Part shown: positions 1-10,299 of the stretch, piece by piece
Numbering within the stretch: the first letter of the stretch is position 1
Layout: each line of letters begins with the position of its first letter
Origin: Xylanimicrobium pachnodae JCM 13526 = NBRC 107786
GTDB taxonomy: Bacteria > Actinomycetota > Actinomycetes > Actinomycetales > Cellulomonadaceae
DNA length: 64,000 nucleotides
Direction of reading: 5' to 3'
Assembly: GCA_001592145.1 (NCBI GenBank)
Contig: BCWJ01000010.1
Span: forward strand, 80,354 to 144,353
Notes under the pieces: generated by a model
Told to the model about the DNA's origin: nothing
What the model saw: the letters and a program-made list of their open reading frames with translations, nothing else
Database searches by the model: none
Program-made: the position numbers and the translations under genes

Positions 1-321
1 CGTCTCGACGTCGGCCAGGGCGCGATGCGCTGGATCACGGTGGCCCCGCAGGGTGCCGCGACGAGCATCGTGCTGTACCCGCCGGCCGCCGATCCGGGGG
101 TGACCGAGGACGAGCAGCGCACCATCACGGAGATGATGGCCAAGGGCACGTTCGCGACGATCGTGCTGTCGACGCCGACGCTGGATGCGGACTTCGATCG
201 GATCGCGGCCGCGGGCGCCGAGGTGGTCCAGGAGCCCACCGACCAGCCGTACGGCCTGCGGGACGCGGCGTTCCGGGACCCGGCGGGCAACCAGGTGCGC
301 CTGAACCAGGCGTCCTCCTAG
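1..321 (+). CDS. VOC (glyoxalase/bleomycin-resistance) family protein, 5' end cut by window edge
   Basis: The reading frame is open from the first base (RLDVGQGAMRWITVAPQG), so the gene starts outside the window and only about the C-terminal 106 residues are visible. The stretch MRWITVAPQGA, the central TIVLSTPTLDADFDRIAAAGAEVVQEPT and the ending YGLRDAAFRDPAGNQVRL are typical of the second beta-alpha-beta-beta-beta module of VOC-fold proteins, in which the DPAGN turn precedes a metal-ligand region. Such proteins are small cytoplasmic metalloenzymes or binding proteins with varied substrates, and no substrate can be assigned here. The next gene starts 34 bases downstream on the same strand but has its own -10 element. 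Confidence 0.85.
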   Translation, partial: RLDVGQGAMRWITVAPQGAATSIVLYPPAADPGVTEDEQRTITEMMAKGTFATIVLSTPTLDADFDRIAAAGAEVVQEPTDQPYGLRDAAFRDPAGNQVRLNQASS

Positions 322-342
322 GCGCGGGTGGGCGTCCGTGGT

Positions 343-348
343 TAGCGT
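343..348 (+). promoter_or_regulatory. Putative -10 element (TAGCGT) of a leaderless start
   Basis: TAGCGT fits the actinobacterial TANNNT -10 pattern and lies exactly six bases before the ATG at 355. No Shine-Dalgarno sequence is present, so transcription probably begins at or next to the start codon. Confidence 0.5.
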
Positions 349-354
349 GTCGCC

Positions 355-2715
<2,361 letters not shown>

Positions 2716-2778
2716 CACGCGTGACGCCATCCGGACGCTGCCACCGTCGGCGGGTGGGATCGTGTGAGGATCGCGGGC

Positions 2779-3474
2779 ATGACACGCCTGAACGAGTTCG
2801 GTCAGCCTGTCGGTGACGCGGTGAGCTGGTCAGGGGCGACCCGGCCGGTGGCCACGGTGATGCAGGGCACGCACGTGCGCCTCGAGCCGCTGACGGTGGC
2901 CCACGCCCCGGAGGTCCTCGACGCGCTGGGCTCCCCGGCCGACCTGTGGACGTACCAGTCCGAGGAGCAGCCCGCGGACGTCGCGGACGTCGCCGCTGCG
3001 ATCGCCGCCGTGCGCGACACCCCCGACCGGCTGCCGTTCGCCGTCATCGACCAGGCCGACGGCGCCCTCGTGGGCCGCGTGTCCTACCTGCGCGTCCAGC
3101 CGTCCCCGGGGTCGATCGAGGTGGGCGGCATCATCTTCAGCCCACGCCTCCAGCGCACCCGCGGGGCCACCGAAGCGCAGTACCTGCTGATGAGGCACGC
3201 GTTCGACGACCTGGGGTACCGCCGGTACGAGTGGAAGTGTGACGCGCTGAACGCCCCGTCCGTGCGCGCCGCGCTCCGGCTCGGGTTCACGCAGGAGGGC
3301 ACCTGGCGCAACGCCGTCGTCATGAAGGGACGCAACCGGGACACCACCTGGTTCTCGATCACCGACAAGGAGTGGCCGGCCGTGCGCGCCGCGCTGGAGG
3401 CGTGGCTCGACGACGCCAACTTCACCGCCGACGGCGTCCAGCGCCGCTCGCTCGCCGAGCTGCGCGCGGCCTGA
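2779..3474 (+). CDS. GNAT family N-acetyltransferase
   Basis: This 231-residue protein begins MTRLNEFGQPVGDAV, the usual opening of the RimJ/RimL-like acetyltransferases that carry a short N-terminal extension. The GNAT core follows: HVRLEPL strand, IEVGGIIFSP, then LQRTRGATEAQYLLMRHAF where the acetyl-CoA pyrophosphate loop lies, then YEWKCDALNAPSVRAALRLGF and the terminal strand. Members transfer acetyl groups from acetyl-CoA to amines on proteins or small molecules, and the substrate here is unknown. An in-frame GTG at 2764 would add five residues; I prefer the ATG at 2779 because family members start at this residue. A strong bidirectional terminator follows. Confidence 0.88.
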   Translation: MTRLNEFGQPVGDAVSWSGATRPVATVMQGTHVRLEPLTVAHAPEVLDALGSPADLWTYQSEEQPADVADVAAAIAAVRDTPDRLPFAVIDQADGALVGRVSYLRVQPSPGSIEVGGIIFSPRLQRTRGATEAQYLLMRHAFDDLGYRRYEWKCDALNAPSVRAALRLGFTQEGTWRNAVVMKGRNRDTTWFSITDKEWPAVRAALEAWLDDANFTADGVQRRSLAELRAA

Positions 3475-3488
3475 CCGGCTGCGCGCTG

Positions 3489-3530
3489 CGCCGGGGGTGG
3501 GGCCCGGCCGTCCCGGCCCCACCCCCGGCG
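3489..3530. terminator. Bidirectional intrinsic terminator between convergent genes
   Basis: A perfect 16-bp inverted repeat (left arm 3489-3504, right arm 3515-3530, loop of 10) fills the space between the stops of the GNAT gene and the converging GH74 gene. The stem is almost all G:C. There is no clear T-tract, as is common for actinobacterial terminators. Confidence 0.75.
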
Positions 3531-3533
3531 TGG

Positions 3534-6152
3534 TCACGCGAGCCGTACCCAGGGGCCGTTCGGGTCGCCGGGCTGCTGCCCGCGCGTCCACCAGCGTGCC
3601 TGCCAGAGCAGGCCGTCGACGCTCACCACGTCTCCCTTCTGGAAGATGCGCGTCCGCGTCCACAACGCCACGCCCGTGCCCGTGGCGGCGATCTCCTGCC
3701 ACGGGCCGACGGTGGCACCCGGTTCCTGGTTGCGCGTCCACCAGGACGCCACCCACGTCGCTCCGTCATCGGTCACGACGTCGCCCTCGCCGTACGTCGC
3801 GGTCGGGGACCACGCGGTGGCGCCGGCAGCGGCGTGGTCGTCGCCGACGACGATGCCGCGCCCGTTGGTGGCGAGGTACACCCGGCCGAACACGTCGGGG
3901 TCGCCCTCGATGTCCGCGCCGATCGCACCGAACTGGTGGTCGTCGTCGTTGATGCGCTGCCAGGTGGCGCCGCCGTCGGTGGACCGGTACACGCCGCGCA
4001 CGCCGTCGCGCTGTGCCGCGGTGTAGATGGCGGGTGTGGTCCGGCCGGGCGCTGCCTTGCCGAAGCCGACGGTGTCGGCCTCCTCGAACCCGTCGACCCG
4101 CGTCCACGTGGCTCCGCCGTCGGTCGAGTGCCACATGCCGTAGGTGCTGGCGTCTGCGCCGCCGGTGAACCACACGTCGCCCGGGTGGCCGGGCATGGCG
4201 GCGAACCGTGCGTTGCCCTCGGCGGGCAGCGCTGCGGAGCTCACCGCGGCGAACGTCGCGCCACCGTCGTCGGACCGGTAGAAGACGCCGTCCGCGAACC
4301 CGTACGCCACGTCGCCGTCGACCCGGTCGGACTCGACCCGGGCGCCCGCGGGCAGCCCGGACGTGGCCGCCCAGGTGGCTCCGCCGTCCGCGGACCAGAG
4401 CGCGGTCGTGCCCTCGGGCGACCAGACGAACCCGGTGCCGTCGGCCAGCGCGGTCGCGGTACCCGACCCGGTCGCCCCGTCGACCGACGGCGAGGTGGTC
4501 CAGGTCTCGCCGCTGTCGGCGGACACGGCCGCGACGATCGCACCATCACCCGTGGTACCCGCACGGATGAGCGAGCCGGGGGTCAGCCCCGCGGCGTCGA
4601 CGCTCGTGGCACCGCTGAAGTACGGTGCGTCGAACGTGTCGGTGACCTGCGTGATGTCGTCATGGACGAACCCGCCCAGGTCCAGCATGGCGGAGACGAC
4701 GTCGACGTCCCCGGCGGGGGCCACCAGGTCCTGGATCGCGGTCTCCTCGATCCCGTCGGCGGCCGGCGAGAGATGGATGACGCCGCCGTCGGTGTCCCAG
4801 CTCGTCAGGTCCGTGGACCGGTAGATGGTGGCGCCCGTGCCGTACAGGAGCTCGTCGGAGTCGAACGGGTTGATCTCCAGCGCGGAGACCATCCACCCGA
4901 GCTTCGGGGTGGGTTCGGACCACGGCTGCGGGTCGGTGACCTCCTTGCCGAACGAGAGCCACGGCGTCGTGTCGATGCTCTGCGCGTACCTCGCGGCGAA
5001 GCTCGCGCCGTCGGCCCCGTACTGGTAGTCCCAGATCGGGGTCCAGGTGGTCCCGCGGTCGGTGCTGCGGTAGATCAGCACGTCGGGCCACCACTGGATC
5101 TGCGAGACCACCATGAGGGTGTCGGGGTCGGACCTGTCGACCGTGAGCCCGGCGAACCCGAAGTCGCCACCTGCCGGACGGTACGTGGGCGTGATGTCCG
5201 TCCACGTGCCGTCGTCCAGCCCGTAACGCCACACCTCACCGTCCGAGCCGTCGTAGGGGCCGGACGTGTCCGTCGTCGTGAGGTACAGGAACCGCCCGGA
5301 GGTGTCGATGACGCCGCGCTGCGGGATGAACCCGGTGGGCGCGCCCTCGACCGGCGCCCAGGTCTGTCCGGCGTCGTCGGACCGGTACAGGATGTTCTCC
5401 GGGTCGGCCACCGCCGTGAAGACGGTGCGGGTGGCCGCACCGTCCGGTGTCGCGGCATCGTCGAACACGGTCCACAGCACCCCGAGGTTCGACTGCGTGT
5501 ACGGGTTGCCGGAGTCGGCGTCAGGGACGAAGTCGCCCACGTTCGGGAACTGCGTCACCTGCTCGAACGTGACCCCCGCGTCGGTCGACCGCCAGAGGCC
5601 GTGGCCCTGCTCGGCCCCGAAGTAGATGACGTCGTCGTCCGACGGGTCCACGGCCAGACGCTCGCCGATGCCGCGGCCGGGCATGTTGCCGCCCACCTTG
5701 AACGGCAGGTCCGTCTGCTCCCAGGTGGCGCCGTAGTCGTCGGAACGCAGGATCGCGCCGTCGTTCGGGTCCCAGTCGGTGGTGTACATGCCCACCGCCG
5801 CGTACACGCGGGCGGTGTCGACCGGGTCGGTGGCCAAGGACAGCACGCCCAGGTGACCCCAGTCGTCCCACCCGATGCCGTCGAGCAGCGGCAGCCACGT
5901 GCCGGTGTTGCGGTCCAGGCGGTACGCCCCGCCGATGTCGGTGCGGGCGTACACCAGCCCGGGTTCGGTCTGGCTGTAGACGATGCCCGGCACGTAGCCG
6001 CCGCCGCCGATCGCCACGTTCGACCAGTCGTAGGTGGGTACCGTGTTCGGCGTCGGCGCGGACGGGGCGGCTGTCGCCGGTATCGCGGCGAGCAACGGGA
6101 CGATGGTGCACGCGGTGGCCGCGAGCCCGATCGCCGTCCTGGTGACTCTCAC
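3534..6152 (-). CDS. Secreted GH74 xyloglucanase/endoglucanase with C-terminal CBM5/12-type modules
   Basis: This 872-residue extracellular enzyme belongs to glycoside hydrolase family 74, which cleaves the beta-1,4-glucan backbone of xyloglucan. The start is GTG at 6152, preceded by GAAGGAG. A signal peptide follows (RVTRTAIGLAATAC...PATAAPSA), with cleavage near AXA. The mature part consists of repeated Asp-box/BNR blades with GATW and SDDGGATF motifs, forming two beta-propellers. The conserved acidic motifs YARTDIGGAYR near the N-terminus and LDLGGFVHDD in the middle match the catalytic Asp positions of the family. Two tandem modules at the C-terminus (WSPTATYGEGDVVTDDGATW and LWTRTRIFQKGDVVSVDG, each with a WW pair) look like CBM5/12 carbohydrate-binding domains. 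A LacI-type palindrome lies just upstream. Confidence 0.9.
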   Translation of the reverse strand: MRVTRTAIGLAATACTIVPLLAAIPATAAPSAPTPNTVPTYDWSNVAIGGGGYVPGIVYSQTEPGLVYARTDIGGAYRLDRNTGTWLPLLDGIGWDDWGHLGVLSLATDPVDTARVYAAVGMYTTDWDPNDGAILRSDDYGATWEQTDLPFKVGGNMPGRGIGERLAVDPSDDDVIYFGAEQGHGLWRSTDAGVTFEQVTQFPNVGDFVPDADSGNPYTQSNLGVLWTVFDDAATPDGAATRTVFTAVADPENILYRSDDAGQTWAPVEGAPTGFIPQRGVIDTSGRFLYLTTTDTSGPYDGSDGEVWRYGLDDGTWTDITPTYRPAGGDFGFAGLTVDRSDPDTLMVVSQIQWWPDVLIYRSTDRGTTWTPIWDYQYGADGASFAARYAQSIDTTPWLSFGKEVTDPQPWSEPTPKLGWMVSALEINPFDSDELLYGTGATIYRSTDLTSWDTDGGVIHLSPAADGIEETAIQDLVAPAGDVDVVSAMLDLGGFVHDDITQVTDTFDAPYFSGATSVDAAGLTPGSLIRAGTTGDGAIVAAVSADSGETWTTSPSVDGATGSGTATALADGTGFVWSPEGTTALWSADGGATWAATSGLPAGARVESDRVDGDVAYGFADGVFYRSDDGGATFAAVSSAALPAEGNARFAAMPGHPGDVWFTGGADASTYGMWHSTDGGATWTRVDGFEEADTVGFGKAAPGRTTPAIYTAAQRDGVRGVYRSTDGGATWQRINDDDHQFGAIGADIEGDPDVFGRVYLATNGRGIVVGDDHAAAGATAWSPTATYGEGDVVTDDGATWVASWWTRNQEPGATVGPWQEIAATGTGVALWTRTRIFQKGDVVSVDGLLWQARWWTRGQQPGDPNGPWVRLA

Positions 6153-6209
6153 GCTCTCACTCCTTCGTGTTCGCTCGGCGGCCGTCATCGGCCGCCGGGC
6201 GCCACGATA

Positions 6210-6223
6210 TCGAAGCGCTTCGA
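6210..6223. promoter_or_regulatory. LacI-family-type operator palindrome upstream of GH74 gene
   Basis: TCGAAGCGCTTCGA is a perfect 14-bp palindrome with the GCGC centre typical of LacI/GalR operators such as the CebR/CelR sites of actinobacterial cellulase genes. It lies 58 bases upstream of the GH74 start codon, in the 89-base gap after the P450 gene. It is probably a sugar-responsive repressor site. The cognate repressor gene is not in the window. Confidence 0.65.
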
Positions 6224-6241
6224 CGAATCACCTGGCGGACG

Positions 6242-7387
6242 TCACACCAGAACGATCGGCACGGCCGCCCACCCGCCGACCGGGGCAACCTCGCGCGCGG
6301 GCGCGCCCGCCGGATCGAGCACGACGTCCCGGGTCCCGGCCAGGAGCGCGCGAGCGAGCGTCCGCAGCTCGATCGTCGCCAGGGTGCGGCCCGGGCACAC
6401 GTGCTTGCCGACGCCGTACACCAGGTTGTGCGGCGCGTTGCCCTCGGGGTCCAACGCGTCCGGGTCGCCGAACACCTGCTCGTCACGGTTCGCGGACGTC
6501 CAGTGCAGCTTGACCTTCGCCCCGGCCGGGATGTGCACGCCGTCGAGGTCGACCGGGCAGGTGGTCACCCTCCGGTTCCCGACGAACGGGGAGTCCCGGC
6601 GCAGCAGCTCGTCGATCACGTGGTCGAGCACCCCGTCCGTGACACCCTGGCGCAGACGCGCCTGCAGCCCCGGGTCGCTCGCCAGCGCGTGCACGATCAC
6701 CCCGGCGCACAGCGCGATCGACCCCAGGTCACCGCCCGTCCAGTTGCGTAGCACGGAGACGACGTCCGCGTGGCGCAACGGCTCCCCGCCCATCGTGACG
6801 GCCAGGAGCTGATCGGTGACGTCCGCCTGCGGGGACGGGTCCGGGACACGACCCTCAAGGATCTCGGCGATGATCGCATCGAACGCCTCGGCCACATGCC
6901 GGGTCCGGGCCAGCTCCCCGGCACGCGACGCCGCATAGTTCTCCCCGATCCACGCGAGCAGCCTCCCCTCGACCTCGGCCGGCCAGCCGAGCCACGCGCT
7001 CTGCGCCCGCACCGCGAACACCGCCCCGATCTCGCCGACCGCCTCCACCGACGCCCCACGGGGGAGCGCAGCCACCAGCGACGCCGCGACCCGCTCGAAC
7101 TCCGGGACGTGCCGGGCCAGCGCCGCCGGACTCAGCAACGGGTCGAGCGCCTCACGGAACGCCGCATGCTCGGCCCCGTCGAGCCCGTTGGGCACCTGCC
7201 GGAACCGGGAGGCCGCGCTCGAGAACACCTCCGGGTCCAGCGCCGCACGCCGCACCAGATCGTGACGCAGCAGCACCCACTCGTCACGGTCGTTACGCAC
7301 CACGGGGTGCTGCGGGCGCAGCTCGTCGGTGTAGGCGCGCAGATCGCGACCGGCGGGAACGACGTCGTCAGGGACGTGGAAGGACAT
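6242..7387 (-). CDS. Cytochrome P450
   Basis: A 381-residue soluble bacterial-class P450 monooxygenase. The haem-binding loop is YGVGKHVCPGRTLA, with the axial Cys in VCPG. The K-helix ExxR is present in IDELLRR, and PVRN and WVLLRHDLV occur in the N-terminal region. The I-helix reads WTGGDLGSIAL. The usual acid-alcohol pair (A/G)GxxT is therefore altered, with Ser rather than Thr nearby, which could change oxygen activation. No ferredoxin or ferredoxin reductase gene is adjacent, so redox partners must come from elsewhere and the substrate cannot be inferred. I chose ATG at 7387 (MSFHVPDD); tandem GTG codons at 7447 would give a poorly conserved 20-residue extension. Confidence 0.9.
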   Translation of the reverse strand: MSFHVPDDVVPAGRDLRAYTDELRPQHPVVRNDRDEWVLLRHDLVRRAALDPEVFSSAASRFRQVPNGLDGAEHAAFREALDPLLSPAALARHVPEFERVAASLVAALPRGASVEAVGEIGAVFAVRAQSAWLGWPAEVEGRLLAWIGENYAASRAGELARTRHVAEAFDAIIAEILEGRVPDPSPQADVTDQLLAVTMGGEPLRHADVVSVLRNWTGGDLGSIALCAGVIVHALASDPGLQARLRQGVTDGVLDHVIDELLRRDSPFVGNRRVTTCPVDLDGVHIPAGAKVKLHWTSANRDEQVFGDPDALDPEGNAPHNLVYGVGKHVCPGRTLATIELRTLARALLAGTRDVVLDPAGAPAREVAPVGGWAAVPIVLV

Positions 7388-7492
7388 GGCGCCAGTATCA
7401 CCAGGCAGCCGCTCCGGCGCGACGACGGGCGCTGTTCGCTCCACCACACCCGGCCCGAGCCGCAGCCGCGAAGGCCCGCCCTCATGTCACTG

Positions 7493-7530
7493 ACCGTTGA
7501 CACCCGATCCATTGTTACTTACCGTTGACA
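7493..7530 (+). promoter_or_regulatory. hipBA promoter/operator region with two direct repeats
   Basis: ACCGTTGACA occurs twice, at 7493-7502 and 7521-7530, 28 bases apart. The first copy contains a consensus -35 TTGACA (7497-7502). It is followed after 17 bases by TACCGT (7520-7525), a TANNNT -10 that overlaps the second copy. Transcription would start near 7532, upstream of the antitoxin start at 7597. The repeats are good candidates for HipB autoregulatory binding sites. Confidence 0.5.
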
Positions 7531-7596
7531 TCACACGGGATGTCAGCGATCGGTAACACCCGCCCAGCCATCCGGCCCACCAGCGCCAGGGGAGAC

Positions 7597-7866
7597 ATGA
7601 TCATCAACGACGCCCACCAGCTCGGCGCCCTCCTACGCCAGACCCGCAAGAACCACGCCATGACCCAAGCCGACCTCGCCGCCACCGCCGGCGTCTCCCG
7701 CCAATGGATCATCGCCGCCGAAGCCGGCGCACCCACCGCACGCCTCGACCTCACCCTCGACGTCCTCCACGCCGCCGGCCTCGTCGTCGACATCACCCCC
7801 GAGACCCCCGACGACACCCTCGACCGCATCCTCGTCGCCACCCAGGACCGACCCACCCATGACTGA
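7597..7866 (+). CDS. hipB: HipB-type antitoxin, XRE helix-turn-helix protein
   Basis: An 89-residue XRE-family DNA-binding protein. The helix-turn-helix is LGALLRQTRKNHAMTQADLA followed by AGVSRQWIIAAEAG, and the C-terminus is LDVLHAAGLVVDITPE, as in Y4mF/HipB antitoxins. It should neutralise the HipA kinase encoded immediately downstream and, with HipA, repress their promoter. The start is ATG at 7597 with GGGGAGA just before it; longer in-frame starts upstream lack a ribosome-binding site. The gene overlaps hipA by eight bases (ATGACTGA), showing translational coupling. Confidence 0.88.
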   Translation: MIINDAHQLGALLRQTRKNHAMTQADLAATAGVSRQWIIAAEAGAPTARLDLTLDVLHAAGLVVDITPETPDDTLDRILVATQDRPTHD

Positions 7867-9280
7867 GCAGGCCGACACCGACCGACTCGACCTCTGGCTC
7901 GACGGGGCGCTCGCGGGCACGCTGCAGCGCGCCCGCGGCGAGGTGACCTTCACCTACGCGGCGTCGTACCAGGCGTTGCGCTCCGCGCCCTCGCTGTCCG
8001 TGAGCATCCCGCGGCAGACCACGACGCACGGCCCGGAGGCCGTCGAGCCGTGGATCGACAACCTGCTGCCCGACTCCGACACCGTCCGCTCCCGGTGGGC
8101 CGCCCAGTTCGGCGAGCGCCGCCCCACGGCGTTCAACCTGCTGCGCCACATGGGCGCCGACTGCGCGGGTGCGGTCCAGATCCTCCCGCACGGGGACATA
8201 CCGGCCGACGGCTCGGGCCACCGTCCGCTCAGCGAGGTGGAGATCGCGGAGCACCTGCGCGAGCTGCGCCGCGACGACGCCTCGTGGGCCTTCGCCCGGC
8301 ACGGCGGGCGGTTCTCGCTCGGCGGGCAGCAGGGCAAGTTCGCCCTGGCCCGCGGGGCCGACGGCGCCTGGCACCAGCCGACCGGGCGCGGTGCCAGCAC
8401 GCACATCGTCAAGATCGGCATCGGCGGCCTGCCCCGGTCCGACGCCGCCGAGCTCGTCACCATGCGCGTCGCCCGCCGGCTCGGCCTGACCGTGGCCGGC
8501 GTCGAGGCCCTGTGGTTCGAGGACCAGCCCGCCGTCGTCGTCGAACGCTTCGACCGGCTGGCCGAGCCCGGGGGAGCGGTGCGCAGGCTCCACCAGGAGG
8601 ATCTGTGCCAGGCGCTCGGGCTGTGGCGCACCGCGAAGTACGAGGCCGACGGCGGCCCCGGCGTCGGCGACCTCGCCGCCCTGATCACGCGGGCCGCGAG
8701 CCGACACGACCTGGCAGGCGCGCGCGAGGCGTTCGCCCGCGCGGTCGCGTTCCACTGGGTCACCGCCGGTACCGACGCGCACGCCAAGAACTACGCCCTG
8801 CTGCACGTCGGGTCGCGCACCGCGCTCGCCCCGCACTACGACCTCATGAGCGCGGCCCTGGTGCTCCCCGCCCGCGAGGTGTGGCACACCGGACGGCTCG
8901 CCATGCGCCTCGGCGGCGAGTACCGCCTGCGCGGCATCGCCGCCCGCCACCTCGACCGTGCGGCGCACGAACTGGGCGTCGAGCCCACATGGTTCCGCCA
9001 CGTCGCCCGGGAGCAGGCGGCGGCGTTCCCCGATGCCGTCTCCGACGTCGTCGCCCAGGAGCGCCGACTCGTCGACGGCCCGACGGCGCAGGCCTTCACG
9101 GACGGAGCGCGCCGGCGCGCGACCGAGGCCCTGCGGGTGCTGGACGACGCCACCGCACCGGCGACGATCCCACCCGAACCGAGCGCCATCTGGGTCCCCG
9201 CGCACACCCGCGACGGGCGCACGGTCGACGGTCATTGGCGTCGTCGCCCGGGCACGCCGCGCGCTACCGTCCACCCATGA
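7859..9280 (+). CDS. hipA: HipA-family serine/threonine kinase toxin
   Basis: A 473-residue HipA-like kinase with the HipA_N and HipA_C domains. The glycine-rich segment FSLGGQQGKFAL corresponds to the nucleotide-binding loop. The catalytic loop is GTDAHAKNYALLH, with the conserved Asp, His and Asn. HYDLMSA supplies the metal-binding Asp of the DFG-like motif. HipA kinases phosphorylate targets such as glutamyl-tRNA synthetase and cause growth arrest; the target here is unknown. All key residues are present, so the toxin looks active. Its stop overlaps the start of a peptidase E remnant (ATGA at 9277). The last 40 residues, rich in Pro and Arg, extend beyond the usual family end. Confidence 0.9.
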   Translation: MTEQADTDRLDLWLDGALAGTLQRARGEVTFTYAASYQALRSAPSLSVSIPRQTTTHGPEAVEPWIDNLLPDSDTVRSRWAAQFGERRPTAFNLLRHMGADCAGAVQILPHGDIPADGSGHRPLSEVEIAEHLRELRRDDASWAFARHGGRFSLGGQQGKFALARGADGAWHQPTGRGASTHIVKIGIGGLPRSDAAELVTMRVARRLGLTVAGVEALWFEDQPAVVVERFDRLAEPGGAVRRLHQEDLCQALGLWRTAKYEADGGPGVGDLAALITRAASRHDLAGAREAFARAVAFHWVTAGTDAHAKNYALLHVGSRTALAPHYDLMSAALVLPAREVWHTGRLAMRLGGEYRLRGIAARHLDRAAHELGVEPTWFRHVAREQAAAFPDAVSDVVAQERRLVDGPTAQAFTDGARRRATEALRVLDDATAPATIPPEPSAIWVPAHTRDGRTVDGHWRRRPGTPRATVHP

Positions 9281-9402
9281 TCGGCACGATCCTCGCGCTC
9301 GGTGGTGGCGGCTTCTCGACGACCGACGACGGTACGTCGACCATCGACGACTACCTGTTGGACCTCACCGGCCAGGATCACCCGCGCGTGTGCTTCCCCT
9401 AG
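9277..9402 (+). pseudogene. N-terminal remnant of a peptidase E (S51) gene
   Basis: This frame of 41 codons starts with ATG overlapping the hipA stop. It reads MIGTILALGGGGF, then DDYLLDLTG and HPRVCFP before an in-frame TAG. It matches the first strand and nucleotide-like GGGGF start of Lmo0363-type S51 peptidases, where the text normally continues PRVCFLPTAS. The match breaks exactly at PRVCF, eleven bases before the start codon of the next gene, so the rest of the peptidase was deleted. The stub may still be translated by coupling to hipA. Confidence 0.75.
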
Positions 9403-9412
9403 ACTCGCCGCC

Positions 9413-10264
9413 GTGGACGAGGCGCTCGGCAGGCTGAGACCCGATCAGCGCGACCTCCTGGCATGGTGGGTGCCGGATGCCCGCGTTCTGGAGGACCACA
9501 GCTGGGGCCTCGTCGACACCCTCGTCCTGGAGCTCGCCAGCGCCCACGGACGACTCATTCTCAAGGCAGCAGGGCCGGCAAACGTGCACATCAGGCGCGA
9601 GTTGCGCGCGCACCGGGAGTGGTTGACGCCCTGGCTTGCGACGGCGCAGGCACCGACGCTGCTCTTCGGTGACGAACGAGCCGACATGCTCGTCACCCGC
9701 TACCTGCCGGGGCGGCCTCTCGAAGGCACTCCGGCCCAGGACGACCCTGGAACCTACCGCCAGGCGGGCGAGCTGCTGGCCGCGTTCCAGCGCCAGGCGA
9801 CGGTCTACGACGAGGGGTGGAACGACCGGTTCCGCGCCCGCGTGGTGCGTCACCTGGATCTGCCGCACCGCATCGCCCCCGACGTCGAGGACCTGGTGCG
9901 TGCCGAGGTTGCCGACTGGCCTGGTGGGGGAGCCGAGGTCGGTCCGACCCACGGCGACTGGCAGCCCCGCAACTGGCTCATCGACGACGACGTGGTGCGC
10001 GTGATCGACTTCGGGCGGGCCGATCTTCGGCCGCCCTCGGAGGACTTCGTCCGCCTTGCCCAGCAGGACTTCTCGCGCGATCCCCGCTTGGAGACCGCCT
10101 TTCTCGATGGCTACGGCCGCGATCCGCGCGAGCCCGAGCAGTGGCGGCGGGCCCTGGTGGGGGAGGCGGTCGGCACGGCCGTCTGGGCGTACGGCGTCGG
10201 CGACGAGGCGTTTGAGCGCCTCGGTCACCGCAAGCTTCGGTCGCTGTATCCGGGTAACGGCTGA
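9413..10264 (+). CDS. Aminoglycoside phosphotransferase (APH) family kinase
   Basis: A 283-residue protein kinase-like fold. The catalytic loop is PTHGDWQPRNWLI (HGDxxxxN) and the metal-binding motif is VIDFGRAD. The N-lobe strands LILKAAGP carry the probable ATP-binding Lys. Family members phosphorylate aminoglycosides, macrolides, choline or other small hydroxyl compounds. Nothing here fixes the substrate, and antibiotic resistance should not be assumed. The start is GTG at 9413, the first start codon after the stop of the peptidase E remnant. A MazG-like gene follows on the same strand. Confidence 0.85.
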   Translation: MDEALGRLRPDQRDLLAWWVPDARVLEDHSWGLVDTLVLELASAHGRLILKAAGPANVHIRRELRAHREWLTPWLATAQAPTLLFGDERADMLVTRYLPGRPLEGTPAQDDPGTYRQAGELLAAFQRQATVYDEGWNDRFRARVVRHLDLPHRIAPDVEDLVRAEVADWPGGGAEVGPTHGDWQPRNWLIDDDVVRVIDFGRADLRPPSEDFVRLAQQDFSRDPRLETAFLDGYGRDPREPEQWRRALVGEAVGTAVWAYGVGDEAFERLGHRKLRSLYPGNG

Positions 10265-10299
10265 GCACAGTGAGGGCCACCGCAATGAGGAGCGCCACA

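Noticed and set aside
3372..6812. A plus-strand frame of over 1100 codons opposite the GH74 gene
   Set aside because: It lies antisense to a gene with clear GH74 motifs and a signal peptide, and its composition is that of a GC-rich shadow.
9413..10264. Aminoglycoside resistance gene
   Set aside because: Only the general HGDxxxxN and DFG-like kinase motifs are seen, and most members of this fold in actinobacteria have other or unknown substrates.
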